Below, piece after piece: positions 51,169 through 63,975 of a stretch of 64,000 nucleotides of DNA. The notes beneath the pieces are model-generated. The model saw only the letters and a list, made by a program, of their open reading frames with translations, searched no databases and had not been told where the DNA came from. The stretch is from positions 1,054,001-1,118,000 of the forward strand of contig NZ_LT906463.1 in the NCBI RefSeq assembly GCF_900186995.1, read 5' to 3'. Position 1 is the first letter of the stretch. The number at the start of each line of letters is the position of its first letter. The position numbers were made by a program, and so were the translations under genes. This stretch comes from Haemophilus pittmaniae (GTDB taxonomy: Bacteria > Pseudomonadota > Gammaproteobacteria > Enterobacterales > Pasteurellaceae).

Positions 51169-51378
51169 GTAGGAATCCAGTAAATTAAACCGAACCTTGG
51201 ATATAAAATCTAACGTGCAGTTATTTTTTATTAGAACGATAATATTTAATAGGAGTAAATGCTAAAGGGGATGCATCAATCTATTTGTTTTCAGGTGTTT
51301 TAGCGCAACTTCTTTGCGATTTTTGTCAGAATATGCTACTTTTCTCACCGTCAATCCGACAGTAACAAATTTAATTTT

Positions 51379-52275
51379 ATGAACGAAGAAAATTCAGCCC
51401 ATCAGGCGGAATCCAACAAAAAATCCTTTTTCCATTCCTTATTTGGTCGCTTTTTTCAAGGCGAATTAAAAAATCGTGAAGAGCTGGTCGAAGTTATTCG
51501 CGATTCCGAACAAAATGATCTTATCGATCAAAATACCCGTGAAATGATTGAAGGCGTGATGGAAATTGCCGAATTACGGGTACGCGATATTATGATCCCG
51601 CGCTCGCAGATTATTTTCATTGAAGCTGAACAGGATTTACCGGCTTGTTTGGATGTGATTATTGATTCAGCGCATTCTCGTTTTCCTGTAATTGCTTCTG
51701 GCGATTCGCGCGATAATATAGCCGGAATCTTGCACGCTAAGGATCTATTAAAATTTTTGCGCACAGATGCGGAACAATTTGATTTGAACGCGCTACTACG
51801 CCCTGCGGTGGTTGTGCCAGAAAGTAAACGAGTGGATCGGATGCTTAAAGATTTCCGTTCTGAACGTTTTCATATGGCCATTGTTGTGGATGAATTTGGT
51901 GCGGTTTCGGGATTAGTAACTATTGAAGATGTCTTGGAGCAAATTGTTGGCGATATCGAAGATGAGTTCGATGAAGAAGATGTTGCCGATATTCGCCAAT
52001 TATCACGTCATGCTTATGCTGTACGGGCATTGACAGACATCGATGATTTTAATACGCAATTTAATACCGATTTCGATGATGAAGAGGTTGATACCGTCGG
52101 TGGATTGGTTATGCAGGCGTTTGGTTATTTACCAAAACGTGGTGAAGAGATTACACTAAATAATATTCAGTTTAAGGTTACCTCAGCGGACAGTCGTCGT
52201 TTAATTCAGTTACGGGTAACTGTGCCTGATGAGCATTTATCCTCTATGGAAAATGTGGAAGAGCAGGCAGAATAA
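51379..52275 (+). CDS. corC: HlyC/CorC-family protein (magnesium/cobalt efflux, CBS domains)
   Basis: 298 residues, soluble. Two CBS domains (about 68-190: [19 protein letters not shown] ... [22 protein letters not shown]) and a C-terminal CorC/HlyC transporter-associated domain ([13 protein letters not shown]...[19 protein letters not shown]). E. coli YbeX/CorC relates to Mg/Co efflux and ribosome maturation. Located before lnt, as in E. coli. Confidence 0.94.
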   Translation: MNEENSAHQAESNKKSFFHSLFGRFFQGELKNREELVEVIRDSEQNDLIDQNTREMIEGVMEIAELRVRDIMIPRSQIIFIEAEQDLPACLDVIIDSAHSRFPVIASGDSRDNIAGILHAKDLLKFLRTDAEQFDLNALLRPAVVVPESKRVDRMLKDFRSERFHMAIVVDEFGAVSGLVTIEDVLEQIVGDIEDEFDEEDVADIRQLSRHAYAVRALTDIDDFNTQFNTDFDDEEVDTVGGLVMQAFGYLPKRGEEITLNNIQFKVTSADSRRLIQLRVTVPDEHLSSMENVEEQAE

Positions 52276-52291
52276 CCATTATTTTATTGTG

Positions 52292-52320
52292 CGGGGGCGT
52301 ACTATATACGCCCTTTTTGT
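52292..52320 (+). terminator. intrinsic terminator of corC
   Basis: GGGGGCGTA-CTATA-TACGCCC followed by TTTTT. Confidence 0.85.
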
Positions 52321-52360
52321 ATTTTAAACGTTTATCGTTAGGGATACTTAAAACTGGTTT

Positions 52361-53896
52361 ATGAATAAATATTTGATTTTTTTAATCGCTTTTTTCTCTG
52401 GCTTGTTAGGTGTATTTGCGTTTGCACCTTTTGATTGTTGGCCGTTAGCTTATGTATCTTTGCTAGGATTACTTTGGGTTACGAAACAAACACAAAAATC
52501 CGTTGCTTTTATAGGCGCTTTTGTGTGGTCAATGGGATTTTTTTGTTTTGGTGTTAGTTGGTTAAATGTCAGTATTCATCAATTTGGTGGCGCATCTTTA
52601 ATAGTGAGTTACTTATTGGTGGGATTGCTTTCTGCCTATTTAAGCCTTTATCCCTTGTTATTCGTTTATTTAATTCGACGTTTTCGGATTCGTAGTGCGG
52701 TTATTTTTGCTGTTTGTTGGACGATTACGGAATTTTTCCGTGGTTGGTTATTTACTGGTTTCCCTTGGCTGCAATTTGGTTATACACAGCTCGATAGTCC
52801 TTTTTCCGGTTTAGCCCCCTTCTTTGGGGTTACTGGTTTAACCTTTTTTACGGTGTGGGGGGCAGCAACGCTATATAACTTATTGATGGCATTACGTAAG
52901 AAGCAATCTAATGTGGTTGGCTTTTCTTTATTATTACTGCTGGTTATTGGTGGATTAAGTGCATACAGTGAACAGTTCCATTTTGTGACCAAGGAACAGG
53001 ATAAAGCATTAAAAATTACCTTGGCACAGGGCAATATTGAACAAAATTTAAAGTGGGATCCTGAATATTTCTATGCCACTTTGGATATTTATCAACACTT
53101 AATTGCTGAAAATCTGGGAAAAACCGATTTAATTATTTTACCGGAATCAGCGCTACCAACCATGGAAAATAATATAGTGCCGTTTTTTAGTTCATTAGAC
53201 GAATCGGCGAGTCAGGTGAATACGGAAGTGATGATTGGTTCAGTGTATCAGTCACCTGAGAGTGGAAAGTTATTTAATTCTATTGTGACTCTAGGAAATC
53301 CACTGCAATCTTACCGCCTTGATACGGATAATCGTTATGAAAAGCATCATTTAGTGCCTTTTGGTGAATATGTGCCATTGGAGGATTTACTTCGTCCATT
53401 GAATTCGGTGTTTAATTTACCAATGTCGGCCTTCCAAAGTGGTGCGGAAATACAACCGGCACTGTTGAGTAAGGGACGTAGTTTTGCTCCAGCGATCTGT
53501 TATGAAATCATTTTTGGCGAGCAGGTACGGAAAAACCTAAAAAAAGAGACTGATTTTTTATTAACTATTTCAAATGATGCTTGGTTTGGGGATTCCATCG
53601 GACCTTGGCAGCATTTACAAATGGCACGTATGCGTGCATTAGAATTAGGAAAACCATTGATTCGGGCGACGAATACGGGGATTTCGGTGTTTATTGATGA
53701 AAAAGGCAAAATTATTGCCGAGGCACCACAATTTATTGAAACCGTTTTAACTGAAACTGTTGCTCCGACAAAAGGAAATACACCTTATGCCTTACTGGGG
53801 AATTGGCCTTTATATGGTTTATCGCTGCTCTTTATTTTGATGCATGGGGCAATGGCCTTATTACGGCGACGTTTGAACCATTTACCTCAAGCGTAG
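52361..53896 (+). CDS. lnt: apolipoprotein N-acyltransferase
   Basis: 511 residues. Adds the third acyl chain to lipoproteins in the inner membrane. Six membrane segments at the N-terminus, a carbon-nitrogen hydrolase domain and a final C-terminal helix. Catalytic triad residues: Glu in IILPESALPT, Lys in the RYEKHHLVPFGEY segment, and Cys in PAICYEIIFGE. Confidence 0.97.
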   Translation: MNKYLIFLIAFFSGLLGVFAFAPFDCWPLAYVSLLGLLWVTKQTQKSVAFIGAFVWSMGFFCFGVSWLNVSIHQFGGASLIVSYLLVGLLSAYLSLYPLLFVYLIRRFRIRSAVIFAVCWTITEFFRGWLFTGFPWLQFGYTQLDSPFSGLAPFFGVTGLTFFTVWGAATLYNLLMALRKKQSNVVGFSLLLLLVIGGLSAYSEQFHFVTKEQDKALKITLAQGNIEQNLKWDPEYFYATLDIYQHLIAENLGKTDLIILPESALPTMENNIVPFFSSLDESASQVNTEVMIGSVYQSPESGKLFNSIVTLGNPLQSYRLDTDNRYEKHHLVPFGEYVPLEDLLRPLNSVFNLPMSAFQSGAEIQPALLSKGRSFAPAICYEIIFGEQVRKNLKKETDFLLTISNDAWFGDSIGPWQHLQMARMRALELGKPLIRATNTGISVFIDEKGKIIAEAPQFIETVLTETVAPTKGNTPYALLGNWPLYGLSLLFILMHGAMALLRRRLNHLPQA

Positions 53897-53961
53897 TCAA
53901 AATGGCTCGTCTATTGCCTAAGCAATGGAATCGACCGATTATTAAAAATTATAGGATTTTA

Positions 53962-54756
53962 ATGAGCAAAAACCTCATCGAAGTTAATCACTTAACCTTT
54001 AAACGAGGGGAACGTGTGATTTATGATGATCTCAATTTGGCGGTTCAGCGCGGTAAGATTACTGCAATCATGGGACCATCAGGGATCGGTAAAACCACAT
54101 TGTTAAAATTGATTGGCGGACAGTTACAGCCTGAACGAGGTGAAATTTTATTTGACGGACAGGATATTTGCAGTCTTTCTCATCGTGAGCTTTACGAAGT
54201 GCGTAAACGGATGGGGATGCTATTCCAGTCGGGAGCCTTGTTCACAGACATTTCAACCTTTGATAATGTCGCTTTTGCTATCCGCGAGCATACTCGTTTA
54301 CCGGAAGAATTGATTCGTCAAATTGTATTAATGAAATTAGAAGCTGTTGGTTTGCGTGGTGCGGCTGAATTAATGCCGGCTGAGCTATCCGGTGGAATGG
54401 CACGCCGTGCAGCATTGGCACGTGCGATTGCGTTAGATCCAGATTTGATTATGTTTGATGAACCTTTTACCGGGCAAGATCCAATTAGTATGGGCGTGAT
54501 CGTTAGCCTAATTAAACGCTTGAATGAAGCACTGAATTTGACTTCTATCGTGGTTTCTCACGATGTGCAGGAAGTCTTAAGTATTGCAGATTATGCTTAT
54601 ATTATCGCGGATAAACATGTGATTGCCGAAGGCACATCTGAGCAATTGCTGGCAAGTCAAGATCCGCAAGTGCTACAGTTCTTAAAAGGCGAAGCGGACG
54701 GGCCGGTAAAATTCCATTACCCGGCAAAAGATTATGTGGAGGAATTATTTAAATGA
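53962..54756 (+). CDS. mlaF: phospholipid ABC transporter ATP-binding protein MlaF
   Basis: 264 residues from ATG 53962 (TATAGGATTTTA upstream); the open frame runs back into lnt but [18 protein letters not shown] is the family start. Walker [10 protein letters not shown], signature [16 protein letters not shown], Walker B LIMFDEPF. ATPase of the MlaFEDB complex that moves phospholipids between inner and outer membrane. Its stop overlaps mlaE by four bases. Confidence 0.97.
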   Translation: MSKNLIEVNHLTFKRGERVIYDDLNLAVQRGKITAIMGPSGIGKTTLLKLIGGQLQPERGEILFDGQDICSLSHRELYEVRKRMGMLFQSGALFTDISTFDNVAFAIREHTRLPEELIRQIVLMKLEAVGLRGAAELMPAELSGGMARRAALARAIALDPDLIMFDEPFTGQDPISMGVIVSLIKRLNEALNLTSIVVSHDVQEVLSIADYAYIIADKHVIAEGTSEQLLASQDPQVLQFLKGEADGPVKFHYPAKDYVEELFK

Positions 54757-55538
54757 TCGTTGATATGATTTCTTCACTTGGCCGCACGACGATTAATTTT
54801 TTCCGTGCGTTAGGGCGTGCCGGTTTTATGCTATTCGGTGCGCTAGTCGGAAAACCGCAAGTAGGTAAACATTTTCCGCTACTCGTGAAGCAATTACACG
54901 TATTAGGTGTGCAGTCATTATTAATTATTCTGCTGTCAGGCTTATTTATCGGGATGGTGTTGGGCTTACAGGGCTATGTGGTATTGGTAGATTTTTCAGC
55001 GGAAACCAGCCTTGGACAACTTGTGGCCCTTTCCCTATTACGGGAGTTAGGTCCGGTCGTTACCGCTCTTTTATTTGCTGGTCGAGCCGGCTCAGCATTA
55101 ACCGCTGAAATTGGTTTAATGAAAGCGACAGAGCAGCTTTCCAGTCTAGAAATGATGGCAGTGGATCCATTACGTCGAGTGATTGCACCTCGTTTTTGGG
55201 CGGGCGTGATTGCTATGCCGATTCTTGCCATTCTGTTTACCGCCATTGGTATTTGGGGCGGTGCGCTCGTTGGCGTAGATTGGAAAGGTGTGGATGCCGG
55301 TAGTTTCTGGTCAGTGATGCAAAATTCCGTTAGCTGGAGCTATGACATTTTAAATGGATTTATTAAAAGTGTATTTTTTGCCATAGCAGTTGTCTGGATT
55401 GCTTTATTTAACGGCTATGACTGTATTCCTACCTCAGAAGGAATTAGTCAGGCTACGACTCGAACCGTTGTACACGCATCTTTAGTGGTATTGGGTTTGG
55501 ATTTTATTTTAACCGCAATTATGTTTGGTGCGGGGTAA
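54753..55538 (+). CDS. mlaE: phospholipid ABC transporter permease MlaE
   Basis: 261 residues, five to six membrane segments, with the MlaE/TTG2B signature [40 protein letters not shown] overlap with mlaF. Confidence 0.97.
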   Translation: MIVDMISSLGRTTINFFRALGRAGFMLFGALVGKPQVGKHFPLLVKQLHVLGVQSLLIILLSGLFIGMVLGLQGYVVLVDFSAETSLGQLVALSLLRELGPVVTALLFAGRAGSALTAEIGLMKATEQLSSLEMMAVDPLRRVIAPRFWAGVIAMPILAILFTAIGIWGGALVGVDWKGVDAGSFWSVMQNSVSWSYDILNGFIKSVFFAIAVVWIALFNGYDCIPTSEGISQATTRTVVHASLVVLGLDFILTAIMFGAG

Positions 55539-55548
55539 AGGGGATATT

Positions 55549-56058
55549 ATGCGACAAACAATCAAGTATGAATTTTGGGTCGGCCTGTTTATGTTATTAG
55601 GGATTGCAGCGTTAGTCTTTTTAGGACTACGGGTTGCCAATGTTCAGGGATTTGGAGAAACAAAATCCTATAGTGTGACTGCAACTTTTGATAATATCGG
55701 CGGACTAAAAGTTCGCGCTCCACTCAAGGTGGGGGGTGTAGTTATCGGGAGAGTGAGTAATATTAGCTTAGATGAAAAAACTTATTTACCGCAGGTGACT
55801 ATTGCGATTAACGAAGAATATAACGAAATTCCGGAAAATAGCTCGTTATCTATTAAAACCTCTGGATTATTAGGAGAGCAATATATTGCTTTGAGTATGG
55901 GGTTTGATGATGGTGAAACCGCCATGTTAAAAAATGGCAGCCAAATTCAAGACACCAAATCCGCAATGGTCTTGGAAGATTTAATCGGTCAATTCCTCTA
56001 TGGTGATAAAAAATCCGAGGGAAGTGACGAAAAAGCGGCTGAGCCTGCCGCTAAATAA
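55549..56058 (+). CDS. mlaD: phospholipid-binding MCE protein MlaD
   Basis: 169 residues from ATG 55549 (AAAGGGGATATT upstream; open frame starts 24 bases earlier). One N-terminal membrane anchor (about 8-26) and an MCE domain (YSVTATFDNIGGLKVRAPLKVGGVVIGRVS...SGLLGEQYI). Forms the periplasmic hexameric ring. Confidence 0.97.
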   Translation: MRQTIKYEFWVGLFMLLGIAALVFLGLRVANVQGFGETKSYSVTATFDNIGGLKVRAPLKVGGVVIGRVSNISLDEKTYLPQVTIAINEEYNEIPENSSLSIKTSGLLGEQYIALSMGFDDGETAMLKNGSQIQDTKSAMVLEDLIGQFLYGDKKSEGSDEKAAEPAAK

Positions 56059-56086
56059 GGCTTAACTTTATTTATTTAGGAGATTT

Positions 56087-56734
56087 ATGATGAAATTGCT
56101 TCATATCAAAAAATATTTCAGTGTGATTTTATTGGCATTAAGCACTTTATTGGTTAGCCAAACCGTGCGTGCCGAAAACAATCCTTATACCTTAATGCAG
56201 CAGGCATCAGATAAATTGTTTGCCGACATTAAAGCTAATCAGGCAAAAATTAAACAGGATCCGAACTATCTGCGTACTATCGTACGTAATGATTTACTGC
56301 CTTATGTGCAGGTGAACTATGCTGGTTCCTTAGTGTTGGGTTCTTATTTCAAATCTACGACTCCGGAACAACGGGAAAAATTCTTTAAAGCTTTCGGTGA
56401 TTTTATCGAACAAGCCTATGCCCAAGTGTTAACCGCTTATACGGATCAACAGGTTCAAATTGAGCCGGCTAAAGATGTTGGCGATAAAAATCTGATCAGC
56501 ATTCGCGTTAATTTACTCCAAAGTGGTGGTAAACCACCGGTCAAATTGGATTTTAAATGGCGTAAAAATAGTAAAACAGGCGAATGGCAGGCTTATGATA
56601 TGGTGGCAGAAGGTGTCAGCATGGTCGTAACCAAACAAAACGAGTGGAGTGGCATTCTACGTCAACAAGGGATCGATGCTTTAACTGCTCAAATCCAAAA
56701 ATCTGCCGCTATACCGGTAACCTTGAGCAAATAA
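56087..56734 (+). CDS. mlaC: periplasmic phospholipid shuttle MlaC
   Basis: 215 residues. Signal peptide to about VRA-EN (29). MlaC/Ttg2D fold: NPYTLMQQASDKLF, NYAGSLVLGSYFKSTTPEQREKFFKAF, GEWQAYDMVAEGVSMV. Carries phospholipid between MlaA-porin and MlaFEDB. Either of two successive ATGs may be used. One-base overlap with mlaB. Confidence 0.96.
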   Translation: MMKLLHIKKYFSVILLALSTLLVSQTVRAENNPYTLMQQASDKLFADIKANQAKIKQDPNYLRTIVRNDLLPYVQVNYAGSLVLGSYFKSTTPEQREKFFKAFGDFIEQAYAQVLTAYTDQQVQIEPAKDVGDKNLISIRVNLLQSGGKPPVKLDFKWRKNSKTGEWQAYDMVAEGVSMVVTKQNEWSGILRQQGIDALTAQIQKSAAIPVTLSK

Positions 56735-57057
56735 TGACACAGCCGCTAAATTGGGATTTAACCCGAAATGATGATAAGATAGCCCTCCGTTTAACGGGGG
56801 AGCTATCCCGCAACACGTTGCTACCGCTTTGGCAGCAACGTGATTTTTTGTTTAAGACGGAAGGTCAGCGTTTAGAGATCGATTTAGCCGATGTCGAGCG
56901 TTTAGATTCTGCCGGTTTTGCCTTGTTATGTGATTTTCTGCACGATGGCTCGGCACGTTATGCCGAAGTCCGTTTGCTGAACCCGCCTCAACAATTATTA
57001 ACTCTTGCGGATTTAGTGAATTTAACTCACTTTATTGCCGCGTTTACCGACAATTAA
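56734..57057 (+). CDS. mlaB: STAS-domain protein MlaB
   Basis: 107 residues from ATG 56734, overlapping the mlaC stop by one base (TAATG). STAS fold with LRLTGELSRNTLLPLW and the conserved VERLDSAGFALLCDF (DxSG-like Asp-Ser). Stabilises MlaF in the complex. Confidence 0.92.
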   Translation: MTQPLNWDLTRNDDKIALRLTGELSRNTLLPLWQQRDFLFKTEGQRLEIDLADVERLDSAGFALLCDFLHDGSARYAEVRLLNPPQQLLTLADLVNLTHFIAAFTDN

Positions 57058-57070
57058 TACGGAACCTTTT

Positions 57071-58623
<1,553 letters not shown>

Positions 58624-58641
58624 GGGCTGCTTAAATAAGTG

Positions 58642-58668
58642 AAGGCGGGAGAAATCCCGCCTTTCTGC
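58642..58668 (+). terminator. intrinsic terminator of murA
   Basis: AAGGCGGGA-GAAA-TCCCGCCTT followed by TCTG. Ends the mla-ibaG-murA transcript. Confidence 0.88.
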
Positions 58669-58678
58669 TTTGTAAAAT

Positions 58679-58760
58679 CAGGTTTTAAAACTAAATATAA
58701 TAAAATCAATGACTTACACTTGTTTTTTCGTGAAAGCTTTGATTTTCTAGGGGGCGTTTA
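58679..58760 (-). repeat. dispersed intergenic repeat, copy F
   Basis: On the minus strand it begins AAACGCCCCC (its first bases are the hisIE stop codon TAA), has AAGCTTTCACGAAAAAAC in the middle and GTCATTGATTTTATTATAT near the end. It fills the gap between the convergent murA and his operons. Confidence 0.8.
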
Positions 58761-59408
58761 TTTATTCGAACCCTCTGGGTGCAGGCCAATTCCCTGATGG
58801 CGTTCTTGTAATTTTGCAATCACATTCGCCCATGTTAGTCCTTGATGGTGCAATAACACGGTTAAGTGATAAACCAAATCAGCCGCTTCACTAAGGGTTT
58901 CCGGTTTATCTTGCGAAACGGCAGCTAGCGCCGTTTCTACCGCTTCTTCCCCTACTTTTTGGGCTATTTTCTTAATGCCTTTACTGTGCAGCGTTGCGGT
59001 GTAAGAGCTAGCCGGATCAGCGTTTTTCTTTTCTGCTAATTGCTGCTCCAGTTGGGCGAACCATGTCCAATGGCTGGAGGCTTGTTGGGTAAATTGATGA
59101 AAGCAGCTGTCTTCTCCGGTATGGCAGGTCGCGCCGATAGGGTTGGCTAAAATTAACAAGGTGTCATTGTCGCAGTCCAAGCTCATATCCACGATATTTA
59201 AAAAATGCCCCGAGGTTTCCCCTTTTGTCCAGAGGCGTTGCTTGGTACGTGAATAGAAGGTCACTTTGCCTTCATTAATGGTTTTGGCTAAGGCTTCGTC
59301 ATTCATATATCCCAACATCAACACCTGACCGGTTTGGGCATGTTGGACAATGACAGGCAGTAAACCATCGACTTTTTGCCAGTTGATAAGGCTAGTATTA
59401 AGCATCAT
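58758..59408 (-). CDS. hisI: bifunctional phosphoribosyl-AMP cyclohydrolase / phosphoribosyl-ATP pyrophosphatase
   Basis: 216 residues, fused HisIE, steps 2 and 3 of histidine synthesis. N-terminal cyclohydrolase (about 1-115) with the zinc site in [11 protein letters not shown] and [10 protein letters not shown]-terminal pyrophosphatase with [13 protein letters not shown] and [13 protein letters not shown]. Last gene of the his operon; ATG-ATG start with GTAAGGAAA overlapping the hisF stop. Confidence 0.97.
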   Translation of the reverse strand: MMLNTSLINWQKVDGLLPVIVQHAQTGQVLMLGYMNDEALAKTINEGKVTFYSRTKQRLWTKGETSGHFLNIVDMSLDCDNDTLLILANPIGATCHTGEDSCFHQFTQQASSHWTWFAQLEQQLAEKKNADPASSYTATLHSKGIKKIAQKVGEEAVETALAAVSQDKPETLSEAADLVYHLTVLLHHQGLTWANVIAKLQERHQGIGLHPEGSNK

Positions 59409-59413
59409 TTTCC

Positions 59414-60939
<1,526 letters not shown>

Positions 60940-60945
60940 TCAGTT

Positions 60946-61058
60946 CCCCTCTTTAGTAAAGAGGGGTTAGGGGAGATTTAGCAGAAGTCATTTTCAACCT
61001 CGTGAGAGATTAGACATCCTAATCAAATCTCCCCCTGCCCCTCTTTTCTAAAGAGGGG
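60946..61058. repeat. MITE-like inverted-repeat element between hisH and hisA
   Basis: The left arm (60946-60979) begins CCCCTCTTTAGTAAAGAGG and ends GGGGAGATTT. The right arm (61025-61058) is its reverse complement with about three differences. Each arm is itself a small hairpin (CCCCTCTTT/AAAGAGGGG). It has no coding capacity. The arms match a GGGG-rich repeat type that I remember from several gamma-proteobacterial intergenic regions. Confidence 0.85.
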
Positions 61059-61066
61059 GGCGTGCG

Positions 61067-61681
61067 TTATTTTAGCTCTGTAGTCTCTTTCACTTTCTCC
61101 ACAAAATTTTTCAACAGTAACGCACCATTTTCGCCTGAACGCTCAGGATGGAATTGCACGCCGTAGAAGTTATCGCGAGCGATAGCGGCGGAGAAATCCA
61201 CACCATATTGGCTAGTCGCAATGGTATTTTCATTAGGCAATACCGCATAGCTATGCACAAAATAGAAATGGCTGTCCTGCGCAATGCCATCAAATAGCGG
61301 GCAATTTTCATCAAAATGCATGCGATTCCAGCCCATATGTGGCAATGGCAAGCCGGTATCCGGAATCAGTTCGGTTTGCCCACTCATTAAACCAAGGGTG
61401 GAGACATTGCCTTCGGTAGAGAATTCCGTCATTAGTTGCATGCCTAAGCAAATGCCTAGCACAGGCTGTGTGAGATTTTGGATTACTTCAATCAACCCTA
61501 AGTGTTGCAAATTCAACATTGCTGCCTTAGCGGTTCCTACACCGGGTAAAATTAATTTATCGGCGGATTTAATTTTATTGAGATCATTGGTGATCTCCGC
61601 GTTATACCCTAATCGTTCAAAAGCAAATTTGACGGAGGAGAGGTTAGCGCATTTGGTGTCGATGATGGTGATGTTAGTCAT
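61067..61681 (-). CDS. hisH: imidazole glycerol phosphate synthase glutaminase subunit
   Basis: 204 residues, class I glutamine amidotransferase. Nucleophile Cys in LGICLGMQLM, catalytic His in GVQFHPERSG with the Glu two residues later. Its ATG directly follows the stop of the accessory ORF (TAAATG), and the AGGAAA that must serve as ribosome-binding site is inside that ORF's last codons. Confidence 0.97.
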   Translation of the reverse strand: MTNITIIDTKCANLSSVKFAFERLGYNAEITNDLNKIKSADKLILPGVGTAKAAMLNLQHLGLIEVIQNLTQPVLGICLGMQLMTEFSTEGNVSTLGLMSGQTELIPDTGLPLPHMGWNRMHFDENCPLFDGIAQDSHFYFVHSYAVLPNENTIATSQYGVDFSAAIARDNFYGVQFHPERSGENGALLLKNFVEKVKETTELK

Positions 61682-62797
61682 TTAGTTTCCTGATTTTAGA
61701 TTTTTTATTAAATTGGATAATTGTTCTAGCCCATCAAAAGTGCTTGGTACTTTATCAGGTGTTGAAAGAATGCTACTGAAAATTAAATTTTCAAATTTTT
61801 CTAGTGAAGCACCATCTTTTTCTTTTATCTCTTTTGCATAATCACCATAACTTTGAATAAACTGGCAAAGCGATTGACGTAATTCAATTTGCATTATTTG
61901 AGTTTGAATTGAATTATAATGAGTTAACACAACTCTAAAAAAATAAATCAATACAAATTCCAATCCAAATATAGGCAGGGTATGCTCCCAACCAATATCA
62001 TTCCAATTGATATTATATTCAGAGAGCCAATTTAGGAATCGTCCACCAATAAAAACTATTGGTACTGTGATTAAAAGAATGCAAAATATAGTCATAATAG
62101 AAAAAGAAGTCCATTTTGATATTCTTTTTTTAGATAATAGATTTTCAAATCCTTTAGATAAGCCAACAAAGTTAAAACCAATTTTTTGCTCCTCTAATTT
62201 ACTTGCCAAAGTTTTTACTTTTTCTTCTTTTTCAAATAAAAGACTTTTTAAATTTTCCGTTTCTAATTTTATCTTACCATCAATATTATTTAATTTTTCT
62301 TCAGCTTCTTTAACTTTATCCTCATAATTTGAAAATGCTTGGGGAAATATATGTCCAAGATAGTTATTTATCACATCTATATCGAATCCACCAGTAATTA
62401 AATTGTTCAGCCTATGAGGATAATTATCTTCACTAATAAATTCCTTAGCCTCATTCTTAAAACGATACCAAATTTCATTAAGTAAACGATCACTTTTTCC
62501 TGCTCTTTCCTCTGTTAGAATATATTCTCTTAAAAATCTACCGCAGGCTAAATATAATGCATTAGAAATACCATCAGGACTAATATTTTCTTCAGATATA
62601 TGACTTATAACCTTGTCTGTACTAAACGGACAATTATTAATCCATTTATCTAAATTTTCTTTTATATTTTCTAAGATAGATAAACAAAACTTTAATTTCT
62701 TATTATTTTTTCTATCTTGCTCAGATAGTGATTTATTAAGTTCCTGTAATCTTTGATAGGTTAAGTCAATCTGTCTTCTTGTTATATCGGTTAGCAT
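61682..62797 (-). CDS. accessory coiled-coil membrane protein of unknown function inserted in the his operon
   Basis: 371 residues; I do not recognise the family. Layout: a helical, charged N-terminal domain (1-155; ends around NNYLGHIFPQAF), a coiled coil (about 157-206, rich in Lys/Glu), a VGLSKGFENLLSKKR linker, two membrane segments (about 231-252 and 274-292) and a helical C-terminal tail ending PSTFDGLEQLSNLIKNLK. No signal peptide and no enzyme motif. Very AT-rich: one line of sequence (62101-62160) has 12 G/C of 60 against 30 of 60 in a hisB line (63061-63120). Start ATG with ATAAGGCTGGATT upstream. Not part of normal his operons; signs of horizontal transfer. A defence or envelope role would be speculation. 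Confidence 0.8.
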   Translation of the reverse strand: MLTDITRRQIDLTYQRLQELNKSLSEQDRKNNKKLKFCLSILENIKENLDKWINNCPFSTDKVISHISEENISPDGISNALYLACGRFLREYILTEERAGKSDRLLNEIWYRFKNEAKEFISEDNYPHRLNNLITGGFDIDVINNYLGHIFPQAFSNYEDKVKEAEEKLNNIDGKIKLETENLKSLLFEKEEKVKTLASKLEEQKIGFNFVGLSKGFENLLSKKRISKWTSFSIMTIFCILLITVPIVFIGGRFLNWLSEYNINWNDIGWEHTLPIFGLEFVLIYFFRVVLTHYNSIQTQIMQIELRQSLCQFIQSYGDYAKEIKEKDGASLEKFENLIFSSILSTPDKVPSTFDGLEQLSNLIKNLKSGN

Positions 62798-62841
62798 AAT
62801 CCAGCCTTATATAAAAATTAATTTTATTACATAAAATATCT

Positions 62842-62877
62842 CCGTGAACTAACGACAAACTCAGCAACAGTTCACGG
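62842..62877 (-). other. hairpin between hisB and the accessory ORF
   Basis: On the minus strand CCGTGAACT and AGTTCACGG pair around an 18-base loop, followed by AGATATTTTATG. It may be a weak terminator after hisB or the edge of the inserted DNA. The 44 bases between it and the ORF are AT-rich and could hold a promoter. Confidence 0.6.
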
Positions 62878-62886
62878 CAACTGCTA

Positions 62887-63975
62887 TTATAATATGCCCT
62901 TACTACTCGGCAATTCATTCCCCTCAATCCTCACCGCCTGTCTCAACGTACGTCCAAACACCTTAAACAGGCTTTCAATTTTGTGGTGGTCGTTGTCGCC
63001 GGTGGCTTTGAGGTGGAGCGTAGCGAGCAGCGAGAATGCCAGAGATTGGAAAAAATGCTCGGTGAGTTCGGTGCTGAAATCGCCGACTTTATCGCGTTTG
63101 AAGCGGGCAGAGAATTTGATCCACGGGCGACCGGATAAATCTAAGGCACATTCGGCGCGGCATTCATCCATCGGGAGCACAAAGCCAAAGCGGGCGATGC
63201 CGCGTTTGTCGCCAAGGGCTTGTTTTAATGCTTGACCGAGGGCTAGGGCGGTATCTTCCACGGTGTGATGTTCATCGATCCACAAATCGCCGTTGCATTG
63301 TACGTTCATGCGGAATCCACCGTGAGTGGCGATTTGGTCAAGCATATGGTCGAAGAAACCAACGCCGGTTTTGATATCGTTAACCCCAGTTTCATCCAGC
63401 CATACTTGCACTTTAATATCGGTTTCTTTGGTTTTACGCACCACTTCAGCAAAACGAGGTGGACGGTTGCCGATGTTACTTACCGCTTCGCCCAATAATT
63501 TTTCAGCAATCAATTCCCAAGGCATTTGTTGCGGATGGTATTGAATGGCGCGAATGCCTAAATTTTCGGCTAATTGCACATCGGTTGCCCGATCGCCAAT
63601 GACAAAAGAACGCGCAGGATCGAATAATTTCTTCTCAATATATTTTTTAAGCAGCTTGGTTTGCGGTTTGCGGCATTGGCAATGATCTTCCGGTTTGTGT
63701 GGGCAAATCAGCACATCATCAAACTCAATCCCCTGTGATTTGAATAACGCCATCATCGCATTATGTGGTTTATCAAAATCTGCTTGTGGAAAAGAGTCCG
63801 TTCCCAAGCCATCTTGGTTTGAGACCATCACAAAACGGTATTTTTCTTTCAGTTTCAGCATTGCCGGAATGACGTTCGGCTCGAATTTAAGTTTTTCAAG
63901 GCTATCAATTTGAAAATCAGTTTTCGGCTCATCAATCAAGGTACCGTCGCGATCAATGAAAAGAATAGGTTGCAT
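62887..63975 (-). CDS. hisB: bifunctional histidinol-phosphatase / imidazoleglycerol-phosphate dehydratase
   Basis: 362 residues, two steps of histidine synthesis. N-terminal HAD phosphatase (DRDGT at 8-12, zinc loop [11 protein letters not shown]) and C-terminal dehydratase (from about 168) with the metal motifs [12 protein letters not shown] and [10 protein letters not shown] and later DNDHHKIE. Ribosome-binding AGGAG at 63985 on the minus strand; the end of an upstream gene, likely hisC, would lie just outside the window. Confidence 0.97.
   Translation of the reverse strand: MQPILFIDRDGTLIDEPKTDFQIDSLEKLKFEPNVIPAMLKLKEKYRFVMVSNQDGLGTDSFPQADFDKPHNAMMALFKSQGIEFDDVLICPHKPEDHCQCRKPQTKLLKKYIEKKLFDPARSFVIGDRATDVQLAENLGIRAIQYHPQQMPWELIAEKLLGEAVSNIGNRPPRFAEVVRKTKETDIKVQVWLDETGVNDIKTGVGFFDHMLDQIATHGGFRMNVQCNGDLWIDEHHTVEDTALALGQALKQALGDKRGIARFGFVLPMDECRAECALDLSGRPWIKFSARFKRDKVGDFSTELTEHFFQSLAFSLLATLHLKATGDNDHHKIESLFKVFGRTLRQAVRIEGNELPSSKGIL

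Noticed and set aside
53803..53961. Upstream extension of mlaF overlapping lnt
   Set aside because: The open frame exists, but the family N-terminus [11 protein letters not shown] and the ribosome-binding site fix the start at 53962.
60946..61058. CRISPR-like repeat-spacer pattern between hisH and hisA
   Set aside because: Only two units in inverted orientation and no cas genes; it is an inverted-repeat element.
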